A stretch of DNA of 64,000 nt from Marivivens donghaensis (GTDB lineage: Bacteria > Pseudomonadota > Alphaproteobacteria > Rhodobacterales > Rhodobacteraceae), in assembly GCF_030410045.1 (NCBI RefSeq), contig NZ_JAUFRA010000002.1, positions 124,001 through 188,000 of the forward strand, read 5' to 3'. Position 1 is the first letter of the stretch; each line of letters starts with the position of its first letter. Below are positions 34,898 to 43,785 of the stretch, in pieces. The notes beneath the pieces were generated by a model, which searched no databases, was not told the DNA's origin, and was given only the letters and a program-made list of their open reading frames with translations. A program made the position numbers and the translations under genes.

Positions 34898-35659
34898 TCA
34901 GGACTGAGCGAACAGGTTACCGCGTGCCTTCACGATGCTAACAAGCAAGATGAAGATGTAGATCACGTTCACGGATACGAGCAGCAGCCAAGGACGGAAG
35001 AACACGAGACCGACGACGAGTAGAGTAAGCACGAGCACGACCCGAGAGAGGCTGCGTGGAACTCGGACGGCCTTGAGCGATAGCGTCTTCATTGTTGAGA
35101 TCATAAGTACGCCAACAAATCCGAGCCAAATTGCTATGACCATGGGAATCGAGTGGGCATCGAAGTAACCGCCGAATACAAGGAATGCAGGCATCAGCGC
35201 GAGCATCGCGCCACCTGGTGACGGGACACCTACAAAATGGGGCGTTTCACCGTCGTCCGTCTTTGGCTTGTCCTTCATTACGTTGAAGCGAGCAAGACGA
35301 AGGCAGGCCGCTCCAGCGTAAACCAGCGCGAAAATCCAGCCGAGGCCGCCAAGAGAGCTCAGGAAAAACTGGTATATCAAGATCGACGGTGCGACGCCAA
35401 AGCACACAAAATCCGAGAGCGAGTCGAGTTCGCCGCCCAATTCGGACGTAGAGTTGAGCCGACGCGCCATGAGGCCATCAAGGCCATCCATGACAGCAGC
35501 GAGCATGATCAGGAACGTGGCGAGCATGAAACGTTCGTCGACGGCAAAGCGGATGGACGTGAGACCCAAGCACATTCCTGTCAGGGTCACCATATTGGGG
35601 ACCATTTGGACGAAAGGAACGCGGCCCTTGGTGTCCCTATTGTTTTCGTGCTCGCTCAT
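34898..35659 (-). CDS. pssA: CDP-diacylglycerol-serine O-phosphatidyltransferase
   Basis: A 253-residue CDP-alcohol phosphatidyltransferase with eight or so helices. The signature DGLMAR-x8-G-x3-D-x3-D lies in the DGLDGLMARRLNSTSELGG...DSLSD segment. It makes phosphatidylserine from CDP-diacylglycerol and serine. It starts 8 bases after psd, so the next enzyme of the pathway is made from the same transcript. Confidence 0.94.
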   Translation of the reverse strand: MSEHENNRDTKGRVPFVQMVPNMVTLTGMCLGLTSIRFAVDERFMLATFLIMLAAVMDGLDGLMARRLNSTSELGGELDSLSDFVCFGVAPSILIYQFFLSSLGGLGWIFALVYAGAACLRLARFNVMKDKPKTDDGETPHFVGVPSPGGAMLALMPAFLVFGGYFDAHSIPMVIAIWLGFVGVLMISTMKTLSLKAVRVPRSLSRVVLVLTLLVVGLVFFRPWLLLVSVNVIYIFILLVSIVKARGNLFAQS

Positions 35660-35667
35660 GAGGTGCC

Positions 35668-36348
35668 TTAGGCTTGGGGCGCTTCGCCCAAATCTGCAAT
35701 AACAGTTTCGCCAGCGATCATTGTCTGGCCTATCGATACCATCGGCTTTGCGCCTTCGGGAAGATAGATATCCAGACGAGACCCGAAACGGATGAGACCA
35801 AAACGTTCACCAACGCCGATCTCTTGGCCTTCTTTGGACCAGCACAGAATGCGACGCGCGACGAGGCCCGCGATCTGAACGGTGCCGAATTTCCGACCAT
35901 CGGGAAGCTCGATGGTGATGCCGTTACGCTCGTTGTCCTCGGACGCTTTGTCGAGTGACGCGTTCAGGAATTTACCGGGACGGTATGCAACCGCGGTGAT
36001 TGTGCCAGCAGCAGGTGCGCGGTTCACGTGACAGTTAAACACCGACATGAACACGGAAATGCGGGTCATGGCTTCGTCGCCAAGGCCTAGCTCTGCAGGT
36101 GGAACAGCAGGTTCCAGCAGCGACACAACGCCGTCCGCTGGAGAAACCATAATGCCCTTGCGGTCAGGCGTGACGCGTACGGGGTCGCGAAAGAAGTAAT
36201 AGACCCAAACCGTCAGGCCGACGCCAATCCAGCCGAGCGGCTCCCAGAGAAGGAACAACAGGACCGTAATCGCTGCAGCGATTGCTACAAACTTGCGCCC
36301 TTCGGGGTGCATGGGTTTTACAAAGGTCGATAGCATCGAGACAGACAT
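35668..36348 (-). CDS. psd: Phosphatidylserine decarboxylase proenzyme
   Basis: A 226-residue short-form decarboxylase of the archaeal/alphaproteobacterial type, producing phosphatidylethanolamine. The self-cleavage site is the FGSR motif in GLIRFGSRLDIYLPEG near the C terminus, where the Ser becomes the pyruvoyl group. Two membrane helices lie at about 22-50. The ORF start MSVSMLSTF is taken; MLSTF at 36336 is possible. It is the first gene of psd-pssA. Confidence 0.93.
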   Translation of the reverse strand: MSVSMLSTFVKPMHPEGRKFVAIAAAITVLLFLLWEPLGWIGVGLTVWVYYFFRDPVRVTPDRKGIMVSPADGVVSLLEPAVPPAELGLGDEAMTRISVFMSVFNCHVNRAPAAGTITAVAYRPGKFLNASLDKASEDNERNGITIELPDGRKFGTVQIAGLVARRILCWSKEGQEIGVGERFGLIRFGSRLDIYLPEGAKPMVSIGQTMIAGETVIADLGEAPQA

Positions 36349-36407
36349 CAGAGCACCATTTTTCGAATGAGTTGGGTCTCTTTAGCCGCGTGGTCGCGTC
36401 AAGAAAA

Positions 36408-36451
36408 CCTCTCTTGAGGTGATCGTAGACATATGATCACGAAAAGAGAGG
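36408..36451 (-). terminator. Intrinsic terminator of the DEAD-box helicase gene
   Basis: On the minus strand CCTCTCTT pairs with AAGAGAGG and is followed by TTTTCTT. Nested inside is a second perfect stem GTGATC / GATCAC around the loop. It sits between the helicase gene stop (36461) and the psd start and isolates them. Confidence 0.8.
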
Positions 36452-36460
36452 CCTATTTTC

Positions 36461-38578
36461 TTAGTTCTTTGGGTTCTTCTTAAAACCACCTTTGGGATTG
36501 CCGCCCTTGAACGACGACTTGCGGTCGCCAGAAGGCTTGCCACCGAATTTCTTACCAGCTGGTTTGTCACCAAATGTGCGTTTTCCTGCGGGCTTCTTTG
36601 CTGCGTCGTCGCCAGCACGAGCACGCGGCTTAGCAAAAGACGGACGATCAACGCGGCCATCGTCGCGGCGCTTCATGTCTTCTTTCTTCCAGCGCGTTTT
36701 GATGCGCGGCTCGGAGCCAGTTTCGCCTTCGGATTTGGTTTCTACTTTGCGAGGTTTAGTATCGGGTTTGTCAAAACGCGCGGGGCGATCAAACTTTGCG
36801 GGTTTGTCCTTGCGCTCTGGACGTTCGAAACGTTCTGGACGAGGCGAACGCTCACCACGCTCACCACGCTCACCACGCTCACCACGCTCACCACGCTCAC
36901 CACGCTCACCACGTTCTTCGCGACGAGGACGGTCCGACGGGCCTCCACGATGGGGAGGACGCTCAGGACGGTCTGGACGTGGGCCGCGCGGTTTACGTGC
37001 GTCCATTTCGGGTGCTTGGTCCATGACGACCAGCGAAATGCCCTGTTCCAACTCGAGGTTCGCACCTTCGCGCACAACCATCGCCTTGCCAGCTTCTTCC
37101 TGAACTTCGACGTAGGTGTCCGTATCGTTGATGCGGATACGGCCAATCGCATTCTTGTTAAGACCAGACTGTTTGCACAGCATCGGCAACAGCCAGCGCG
37201 GTTCCGCACGTTCGTTGCGACCGATCGAGAGTTTGAACCAAACCGACGGCCCAAATTCTTGTTTCTTCTTCTCGCGATCAACAGGCACGCCACCCAGTTC
37301 TTCAGGCGGGCAGCGACGTTCTTGATAGAGGCGCAGATAAGCCGCAGCGACTTGTTCAGCGCTGTATTTTTCTAGCAGTTTGCTGGCGAACGCAGCCTGA
37401 TCCTCGTTGATGGCTTCGGACCATGCAGGGTGGTTGATCAGACGCTCTTCTTCACGTGTTTGAACAGCCTCGGCGCTAGGCGGCTCTGTCCATTCTGCTT
37501 CCAGCTTCGCCCATTTGAGCAAACGGGTGATTTTCATACGATCACGCGGTGTGGCGATCAGCGCGGAAATACCCTTGCGTCCAGCGCGACCGGTACGGCC
37601 AGAGCGGTGCAACAGGGTTTCAGTGTTTGTCGGCGTTTCAGCGTGGATAACCAACTCAAGTCCCGGAAGGTCGATACCACGTGCAGCAACGTCTGTTGCA
37701 ACGCAGACCTTTGCACGACCGTCGCGCATCGCTTGCAGCGCGTGTGTCCGTTCGGTTTGGGTCAGTTCGCCCGAGAGCGATACAACTTGGAAACCACGGT
37801 TCGACAGGCGGGCCGTCAGACGGGCCACGGCTGCGCGCGTGTTCGCAAAGATGATGGTGTTATCGGGGTCATGGAACAAAAGCGCGTTGATGATCGCGTG
37901 TTCAGCATCATGCGGTGCACAGTTGAGAACCTGATACGAAATGTCAGAATGCTGTTGTTCTTTTGAAGAAACTTCGACGCGCAGGGCGTCTTTTTGGAAG
38001 TCTTTTGCAAGTTTCGCGATCAGTGGCGGAACGGTTGCGGAGAACATCAGTGTGCGGCGATCTTCGGGCGCTTCCGCCAGAATGAACTCGAGGTCCTCAC
38101 GGAACCCGAGGTCGAGCATTTCGTCCGCTTCGTCCAAGACAACAGCGCGTGCCATTGTGAGGTCAAGCGCGTTGCGTTGGATGTGGTCGCGAATACGGCC
38201 TGGTGTACCGACGACGATGTGCGCACCACGTTCGAGAGCACGACGTTCGTTGCGAGGGTCCATACCACCAACAGCGGATGCAATCACGGCACCCGTTTTC
38301 GCGTAGAGCCATTCAAGCTCACGGCTGACTTGGAATGCAAGTTCGCGGGTCGGCGCAACGATCAGCGCGACAGGGAGGCCTGCGCGACCAGCAGAGCCGT
38401 CATCGTCCAAAAGGTCGGATGCGATAGCGAGGCCAAAGCCAACTGTTTTGCCAGAACCAGTACGAGCGGAAACCAGAAGGTCTTTCCCCTCGTAGTCGGG
38501 ATTTAGCACAGCCTCCTGAACATCGGTCAGCGTTGTATACCCACGCTCGGATAGCGCGGCGGAAATAGTCGGGATCAT
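36461..38578 (-). CDS. DEAD-box RNA helicase with DbpA-type RNA-binding domain and Arg/Glu/Gly-rich tail
   Basis: A 705-residue DEAD-box helicase with motifs ARTGSGKTVGFG, PTRELA, DEADEM, SAT and HRSGRTGRAGRKG. A DbpA-like RNA-binding domain follows (IGRIRINDTDTYVEVQ at about 485-505). The last 180 residues are a disordered basic tail including seven tandem ERG tripeptides. It probably acts in ribosome assembly or cold-shock RNA unfolding. The start at 38578 is chosen from family length (MIPTISAALSERGYTTL); a GTG at 38629 would add 17 residues. Confidence 0.93.
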   Translation of the reverse strand: MIPTISAALSERGYTTLTDVQEAVLNPDYEGKDLLVSARTGSGKTVGFGLAIASDLLDDDGSAGRAGLPVALIVAPTRELAFQVSRELEWLYAKTGAVIASAVGGMDPRNERRALERGAHIVVGTPGRIRDHIQRNALDLTMARAVVLDEADEMLDLGFREDLEFILAEAPEDRRTLMFSATVPPLIAKLAKDFQKDALRVEVSSKEQQHSDISYQVLNCAPHDAEHAIINALLFHDPDNTIIFANTRAAVARLTARLSNRGFQVVSLSGELTQTERTHALQAMRDGRAKVCVATDVAARGIDLPGLELVIHAETPTNTETLLHRSGRTGRAGRKGISALIATPRDRMKITRLLKWAKLEAEWTEPPSAEAVQTREEERLINHPAWSEAINEDQAAFASKLLEKYSAEQVAAAYLRLYQERRCPPEELGGVPVDREKKKQEFGPSVWFKLSIGRNERAEPRWLLPMLCKQSGLNKNAIGRIRINDTDTYVEVQEEAGKAMVVREGANLELEQGISLVVMDQAPEMDARKPRGPRPDRPERPPHRGGPSDRPRREERGERGERGERGERGERGERGERSPRPERFERPERKDKPAKFDRPARFDKPDTKPRKVETKSEGETGSEPRIKTRWKKEDMKRRDDGRVDRPSFAKPRARAGDDAAKKPAGKRTFGDKPAGKKFGGKPSGDRKSSFKGGNPKGGFKKNPKN
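36849..36911. repeat. Seven tandem copies of a 9-bp repeat in the helicase tail
   Basis: CGCTCACCA is repeated exactly seven times head to tail, encoding GER tripeptides on the minus strand (RGERGERGE...). The perfect identity suggests recent slippage, so the copy number may vary between strains. Confidence 0.92.
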
Positions 38579-38685
38579 CAGGGAGGCTTTCAAAAAAGGT
38601 CGAAGGTGGCCGTCTACACGGGCAGACACGCTAAGTATATAGCAAATATGTTGGCTCTGCTATGACCTGTCGGTATGGATAACAT

Positions 38686-39384
38686 ATGAAACTATTTGTC
38701 GGCCTCGGAAATCCGGGTGTGAAATACGCCCAAAATCGTCACAACATCGGCTTTATGGCCGTGGAACGTATCGCGAGCGATCACGGGTTTTCGCCGTGGC
38801 GCGCCAAATTCCAAGGCCAAACGAGCGAAGGTAGACTGGGGTCCGAAAAGGTTATCCTGTTGAAACCGGACACCTTTATGAACCTATCTGGCCAGTCTGT
38901 TGGCGAGGCGATGAGGTTTCACAAGCTCACGCCCCAAGATGTAGTCGTGTTCCACGATGAACTCGATCTCGCGCCGAGCAAGTGTCGTTTGAAAACGGGC
39001 GGCGGCCATGCGGGCCACAACGGACTTCGTTCGATCCACCAACATATCGGTGAAGCCTATGACCGCGTTCGACTTGGCATCGGGCACCCTGGGCACAAAG
39101 ATCGCGTCGCTGGCTATGTTCTGTCGGATTTTGCGAAAGCAGAGCAGGTTTGGCTCGATGATATGATGCGTGGAATCAGTGACGGGGCGGGTGCCCTGGC
39201 AGAGGGTGACGGCCCCAAATTCCTAAATGCCGTGGCATTGCGTGTGGCCCCACCTCGCTCTGGAACAGGTACGGCTCAGGCTTCGAAGTCGAAGAATAAG
39301 CCCGAAAAGCTCGTTAAAAACGAACCGACGGTTGAGGAAGATACCCGCAGTCCGATGGAAAAGTTGGTGGATCGTTTCAGATGA
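38686..39384 (+). CDS. pth: Peptidyl-tRNA hydrolase
   Basis: A 232-residue Pth, recycling tRNA from stalled peptidyl-tRNA. It has the family opening FVGLGNPGVKYAQNRHNIGF with catalytic His, FHDELDLAP and the GGHAGHNGLRSI block. A charged C-terminal extension of about 35 residues exceeds the usual 190-200. It overlaps the DUF2332 gene by 4 bases. Confidence 0.95.
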   Translation: MKLFVGLGNPGVKYAQNRHNIGFMAVERIASDHGFSPWRAKFQGQTSEGRLGSEKVILLKPDTFMNLSGQSVGEAMRFHKLTPQDVVVFHDELDLAPSKCRLKTGGGHAGHNGLRSIHQHIGEAYDRVRLGIGHPGHKDRVAGYVLSDFAKAEQVWLDDMMRGISDGAGALAEGDGPKFLNAVALRVAPPRSGTGTAQASKSKNKPEKLVKNEPTVEEDTRSPMEKLVDRFR

Positions 39385-40412
39385 CAGGTCGCTTACCCGA
39401 GGCTCTTTTAACACAGGCGCAGGCCTCCGAGGCTCTTGGGTCACCGTTGACTGCGAACTTACTGAACTTGCTGGCTGAGAGGCTCACACCTCATTCCCCG
39501 CTCACCGCGCGTTTGTTTAATTGGCCGGGCGATATGGGGCCATCGGCAGACTCAGTCCCGTTGCGGCTCGCGGGCGCGTTGAATGCGCTTCGAATGTTGG
39601 GGCGCTGTGGGTTGGAAGATGCCTACGAAAACTATGCAACCGATCCTGATGCGCTTTGGGTGGCTGTAGAACGTGCTTTGACCGAAGAAGCCCCTTTCAT
39701 ATCGACGTTTATCGATAGTCCCCCGCAAACAAATGAAGTCCGCCGCTCTGCCGTTCTCATTGCGGTCTCTCACTGGCTGACAAAGCGGTTCAAACTCCCG
39801 ATGAACGTTTTCGAAGTCGGTGCGAGCGCTGGCTTGAACCTTATGTGGGATAGGTTCGCATTGTATTTGGGAGAGACTGTGTATGGCGAAGGCGATAGTC
39901 CCGTTCGGTTGGCTCCTGAGTGGACAGGGCCCTATCCGCCGAGGTCAGAGCTGCGGATATTAGATCGTCGTGGCGTGGACCTGAGCCCGATTGATGTCCA
40001 GAACCCGCTAGATCGGTTGCGCCTCAAGTCGTACATTTGGCCTGATCAGTTCGAGCGCGTGGCACTCACAGAGGCAGCAATCAGGCTGTGTGATGTCAGC
40101 GTTGAACAGGGTGACGCCGTCGAGTGGTTGAATGCCAGTCTTCAAACGACGTGTGGCGCCCTGACGATGGTCTATTCGACGGTGGCTTGGCAGTATTTGC
40201 CAGCCGATGCCCAAGAGCGTGGTCGGTCGATTATCGAAACTGTGGGTCGTGCAGCGACTGCAGAAAGTCCGCTTGCATGGTTCCAGATGGAAGCTGACGG
40301 TCAAAGCGGGAGCGCAGCCCTGACGTTGCGCATTTGGCCTGGTGAACTGCGGTTCAAAATGGGTCGTGTTGATTTTCATGGCCGCTGGGTTAAATGGACC
40401 TCACCTGTGTGA
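39381..40412 (+). CDS. DUF2332 family protein
   Basis: A 343-residue protein of the DUF2332 family, with the early LNLLAERLTPHSPLTARLF block and a SAM-methyltransferase-like VFEVGASAGLNLMWDRF motif near residue 145. No signal peptide. It is coupled to pth by a 4-base overlap and precedes a DUF2237 gene. The function is unknown; a methyltransferase fold is plausible. Confidence 0.88.
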   Translation: MTGRLPEALLTQAQASEALGSPLTANLLNLLAERLTPHSPLTARLFNWPGDMGPSADSVPLRLAGALNALRMLGRCGLEDAYENYATDPDALWVAVERALTEEAPFISTFIDSPPQTNEVRRSAVLIAVSHWLTKRFKLPMNVFEVGASAGLNLMWDRFALYLGETVYGEGDSPVRLAPEWTGPYPPRSELRILDRRGVDLSPIDVQNPLDRLRLKSYIWPDQFERVALTEAAIRLCDVSVEQGDAVEWLNASLQTTCGALTMVYSTVAWQYLPADAQERGRSIIETVGRAATAESPLAWFQMEADGQSGSAALTLRIWPGELRFKMGRVDFHGRWVKWTSPV

Positions 40413-40422
40413 TGAGGCCCCG

Positions 40423-40797
40423 ATGACTCAAATGGACCAATCTCTTAACGTATACGGTGCACCGCTTATTCCGTGCTCCACCGCTCCGATGACCGGATTT
40501 TTCCGCGACGGGTTCTGCAATACATGCGAGCAGGACCAAGGGAGCCACACCGTTTGCGCAGTCATGACCGAGGAATTCCTCGCGTTTTCGAAATACGTGG
40601 GAAATGACCTGTCGACACCGAGGCCCGAGTTCAATTTCGTAGGCCTGAAAGCTGGCGATCAATGGTGCCTTTGCGCTGGACGCTTTCTGCAAGCCGCCGA
40701 CGAGGGGTGTGCGCCTTTGGTTAATCTCAATGCCACTCACATGCGGGCGCTTGAGATTGTGCCTTTGGCTGTCCTAGAGGCTCACTCTGCCGCTTGA
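40423..40797 (+). CDS. DUF2237 family protein
   Basis: A 124-residue DUF2237 protein. It has the family's PCSTAPMTGFFRDGFCNTC opening, GSHTVCAVMTEEFLAFSK, GNDLSTPRPEF and GDQWCLCAGRFLQA blocks, with several conserved Cys. Such proteins are widespread in proteobacteria without known function. The start at 40423 is chosen because GAGG precedes it and homology starts there. It ends with a 16-base overlap with the convergent LuxR-type gene. Confidence 0.9.
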   Translation: MTQMDQSLNVYGAPLIPCSTAPMTGFFRDGFCNTCEQDQGSHTVCAVMTEEFLAFSKYVGNDLSTPRPEFNFVGLKAGDQWCLCAGRFLQAADEGCAPLVNLNATHMRALEIVPLAVLEAHSAA

Positions 40798-41285
40798 GCG
40801 GTAACAGCAAAGGCTGTTTCATCTAACAAATCGTCAATAAACAGGCTGAGAAGCTGGGGGCGTCCCGTAACGCCAGCCTTCCTGTAAATTGCATTCGTCT
40901 GCGCTTTAACCGTGCCTTCTGACGTATTGCGAAGCGCGGCGATTTCAGCGGTATTCAGCCCTTTGATGGCAAACAACGCGACGTCTTGTTCAGCGGCGGT
41001 GAGGCCCCATGCATCGAACCGTTCGTGCATGAGTTCCATAAAAGCACCCGACGCTGCGCGTAGACGATTTTCCGCCAGTCGAGCGCGTGCGGAGGACCGT
41101 CGCAAGATGACCGCACCAAAACCGACACCGATCAGAAGGCCGAATGCGGCGCCGAGTTCGATATATTCAGAGACTTGCCACGAAAATGCAGCAACGCCAA
41201 ACACCGACGACAGGATGTTCCATAGGAAAAAGGTGGCGCAAATGATTTGCACCACGAGGACAGCTGTGACTGCCCGCTTGTCCAT
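40782..41285 (-). CDS. Membrane-anchored LuxR-type HTH regulator
   Basis: A 167-residue protein with two membrane helices (about 5-27 and 42-62) and a C-terminal LuxR/GerE HTH domain (about 92-155: GLTAAEQDVALFAIKGLN, TSEGTVKAQTNAIYRKAGV). It has no receiver or autoinducer domain. DNA binding would occur at the membrane face. It is the last gene of a minus-strand trio whose first two genes encode exported acidic PepSY-like proteins, so it could sense their state or an envelope metal signal. Its 3' end overlaps the DUF2237 gene. Confidence 0.85.
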   Translation of the reverse strand: MDKRAVTAVLVVQIICATFFLWNILSSVFGVAAFSWQVSEYIELGAAFGLLIGVGFGAVILRRSSARARLAENRLRAASGAFMELMHERFDAWGLTAAEQDVALFAIKGLNTAEIAALRNTSEGTVKAQTNAIYRKAGVTGRPQLLSLFIDDLLDETAFAVTAQAAE

Positions 41286-41303
41286 TAATTGGAACCTATC
41301 CCG

Positions 41304-41783
41304 TTAATCATCGTCGTCCTTATCATCGCCACTATCTTCGTCGTCTTTGCTGTCGTTATCGTCGCCACCTCGATTGCGGCCACGATCATGATCATCGTCA
41401 GAGCTATCATCGTCCTCATCATCGCTGCGATCATCGTCATTTCCGTGTCTGTCGTGATCGTCGTCGGATTCAATTTCTTCGAGCTCCGCAATGCGGGGGA
41501 TGATGGTCATATTGGATCGTTTGCTTTCGCCTATCGCACGCCAATAGTCCCTCAGCAGTTCGCCCGTGGTTGGGTTAAACACCAGCTCTCTTTCATGGGT
41601 TTGATTGCGCGCAACGACTCGAACGCGGCCCAGAAGGGTGCGATTTACCACGATGTCCGTATAGCCCTGCTCCTGCAGCTGCATAACGATGCTGTCTTGG
41701 ATCGACTGCGCATGCACAGGCGCCCCAAACGCCAAAAGGGCGCTTGTGATCATAATCGAAAGAGATTGGGTCCCGAATTTCAT
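41304..41783 (-). CDS. Exported PepSY-like protein with Asp-rich tail (copy 2)
   Basis: A 159-residue exported protein. It starts with a signal peptide ending VHAQS and has a PepSY-like core (DSIVMQLQEQGYTDIVVN, then VFNPTTGELLRDYW) with the repeated strand pattern of PepSY_2. The last 60 residues are mostly Asp with some His, Arg and Gly. The tail could bind Ca2+ or another divalent metal. The start at 41783 (MKFGTQ) is chosen at the signal peptide. It lies 18 bases before the LuxR-type gene. Confidence 0.8.
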   Translation of the reverse strand: MKFGTQSLSIMITSALLAFGAPVHAQSIQDSIVMQLQEQGYTDIVVNRTLLGRVRVVARNQTHERELVFNPTTGELLRDYWRAIGESKRSNMTIIPRIAELEEIESDDDHDRHGNDDDRSDDEDDDSSDDDHDRGRNRGGDDNDSKDDEDSGDDKDDDD

Positions 41784-41843
41784 TTGTTCACCAGAAGGGG
41801 GTTCTGACAACACGCCAGAACCCAATCATGTTAGCATGAAGCG

Positions 41844-42272
41844 TTACGAGTCGTCATTGCTGTCGTCGTCACTATCATCACGGCTGTCGTCGTGGTCATC
41901 ATCGTGATCATCGTCGTCATGGCCGCGGCCGTGGTGACCACCATTCCGACCGTGATCGTCGTTTAGATCGTGCGAAGGGCCGTCATCGCTTCCACGAACC
42001 CGACCCGAGGCACCACGTTCGCCATCGCGTTCTGTTCGAGTTCTGACTTCGCTCGAAATCTCTGCGCCTGTCGCGCGGTCATAAATAACTTCGTACTTCA
42101 TACCATCTCGATAGGCTTCGACTTTGACAGTGCTGGCCGAGTTATAGATTTCAATACCTGTGAAGCCACCATTTTGGTAAGCAGAGATGATGTTGTCGAT
42201 CAGTGGATCGGCTTTGACGGTCAGTGTGGATGCAGCGATCAAAATCGCAGCGGCAAAGGTTATCTTTTTCAT
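41844..42272 (-). CDS. Exported PepSY-like protein with Asp/His-rich tail (copy 1)
   Basis: A 142-residue exported protein with signal peptide (MKKITFAAAILIAAST...A), a PepSY-like core (IISAYQNGGFTGIEIYNSA, then VIYDRATGAEISSEV) and a C-terminal tail rich in Asp, His and Gly. It is a paralogue of the next gene downstream at 41304-41783 (61 bases between). GGGAGAG lies 4 bases before the ATG. It is the first gene of the trio. Confidence 0.8.
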   Translation of the reverse strand: MKKITFAAAILIAASTLTVKADPLIDNIISAYQNGGFTGIEIYNSASTVKVEAYRDGMKYEVIYDRATGAEISSEVRTRTERDGERGASGRVRGSDDGPSHDLNDDHGRNGGHHGRGHDDDDHDDDHDDSRDDSDDDSNDDS

Positions 42273-42406
42273 AATACTCTCCCTAATTAACGGTAATCCG
42301 TGGAGACAGCGTCGCCTGAAAAATGACCGTCGATCTATCCGCGCAGAGTTTATTACAGCCTAATGATCCATAGGTTGTATGGCTATAAACCAGAGTTTAT
42401 GCGCCG

Positions 42407-42434
42407 AAAAACAAAACCCCGCACAATGGCGGGG
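42407..42434 (-). terminator. Intrinsic terminator of trpB
   Basis: On the minus strand CCCCGC-CATTGT-GCGGGG is followed by TTTTGTTTTT, just downstream of the trpB stop (42463). It separates trpB from the PepSY trio. The rest of the gap 42273-42406 should hold the trio's promoter; no gene is seen there. Confidence 0.88.
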
Positions 42435-42462
42435 CTTTGATTTATCATAGTATTGCAGACAC

Positions 42463-43719
42463 TTAGTCGCTGTTGCGACCTTCGTTGCCACTGGTCATAT
42501 CGACTCCTAGGTGGCGCGCAACGGTAAAGATGTCTTTGTCGCCGCGACCACACATGTTCATCACGATGATATGGTCCTTGGGCAGAGTGGGCGCGATTTT
42601 CATCACGTGAGCCAACGCGTGAGACGGTTCCAGAGCAGGGATGATGCCTTCAGTTCGGCACGAGAACTGGAATGCTTCGAGCGCTTCTTTGTCGGTGATC
42701 GACACATATTTTGCGCGACCGATGTCATGCAGCCACGCGTGTTCTGGCCCGATGCCCGGATAGTCCAAGCCAGCGGAGATCGAGAAACCTTCGAGGATTT
42801 GACCATCTTCGTCTTGGAGCAGATAGGTGCGGTTGCCATGCAGGACGCCAGGACGACCGCCTGTCAGCGACGCACAGTGCTCCATCTTTTCGTTCACGCC
42901 TTTTCCACCAGCTTCGACGCCGATAATATTGACCGATGGATCATCGAGGAACGGGTAGAACAGACCCATTGCGTTTGATCCCCCACCGATCGCGGCAATC
43001 ACGGTATCGGGCAGTCGACCTTCACCCTCTTGTTCGGGCAACTGCCAGCGGACTTCTTTACCGATGATCGATTGGAAATCGCGAACCATGGCAGGGTAGG
43101 GGTGCGGGCCAGCAACGGTGCCGATGCAGTAGAAGGTATCTTCGACGTTGGTGACCCAATCCCTAAGCGCGTCGTTCATTGCATCTTTCAGTGTGCCACG
43201 GCCAGAGGTCACTGGAATAACCTCGGCACCAAGCAGCTTCATGCGGAACACGTTCGGCTGCTGACGTTCAACGTCATGTGCACCCATGTAGACCACACAC
43301 TTCAGGCCGAATTTGGCACAAACAGTTGCCGTTGCTACGCCGTGCTGGCCTGCGCCCGTTTCAGCGATGATCCGCGACTTACCCATGCGGCGTGCAAGGA
43401 TGATCTGGCCAAGCACGTTGTTAATTTTGTGTGCACCAGTGTGGTTCAACTCGTCACGCTTGAGGTAGATTTTTGCTCCACCTAGCTCTTCGGTCATGCG
43501 GCTGGCAAAATACAGCGGGGATGGGCGGCCGACGTAGTGTTTCCACAGATCGTCCATCTCGGCCCAGAAGGTCGCATCGGTTTTTGCTTTTTCGTACTCA
43601 GCCTGCAGATCAAGGATCAGTGGCATCAGTGTTTCAGCAACGAACCGACCGCCGAAATTGCCAAAGCGGCCTTGTTCGTCCGGACCGTTCATAAAGCTGT
43701 TGAATAGATCGTCTGCCAT
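42463..43719 (-). CDS. trpB: Tryptophan synthase beta chain
   Basis: A 418-residue PLP enzyme joining indole and serine. The PLP-lysine segment KRDELNHTGAHKINN, the ETGAGQHGVATA loop and the GGGSNAMG phosphate site are intact. The start at 43719 is chosen because GGGGAGG precedes it and homology begins with MADDLFNSF. It follows trpF by 66 bases and ends the ihfB-lapA-trpF-trpB operon. Confidence 0.96.
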   Translation of the reverse strand: MADDLFNSFMNGPDEQGRFGNFGGRFVAETLMPLILDLQAEYEKAKTDATFWAEMDDLWKHYVGRPSPLYFASRMTEELGGAKIYLKRDELNHTGAHKINNVLGQIILARRMGKSRIIAETGAGQHGVATATVCAKFGLKCVVYMGAHDVERQQPNVFRMKLLGAEVIPVTSGRGTLKDAMNDALRDWVTNVEDTFYCIGTVAGPHPYPAMVRDFQSIIGKEVRWQLPEQEGEGRLPDTVIAAIGGGSNAMGLFYPFLDDPSVNIIGVEAGGKGVNEKMEHCASLTGGRPGVLHGNRTYLLQDEDGQILEGFSISAGLDYPGIGPEHAWLHDIGRAKYVSITDKEALEAFQFSCRTEGIIPALEPSHALAHVMKIAPTLPKDHIIVMNMCGRGDKDIFTVARHLGVDMTSGNEGRNSD

Positions 43720-43785
43720 CGTGGCCTCCCCGAAGTTCAGCAGAACAGTTAGCGCCAATGCGCTAAGGGGTAAAGGGAGGAACCG

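Noticed and set aside
36849..36911. Possible CRISPR-like repeat array
   Set aside because: Units are 9 bp and contiguous without spacers, inside a coding frame; they encode ERG tripeptides.
36796..37026. Plus-strand His/Ala repeat ORF (HHA repeats)
   Set aside because: It is only the reverse reading of the 9-bp repeats in the helicase gene.
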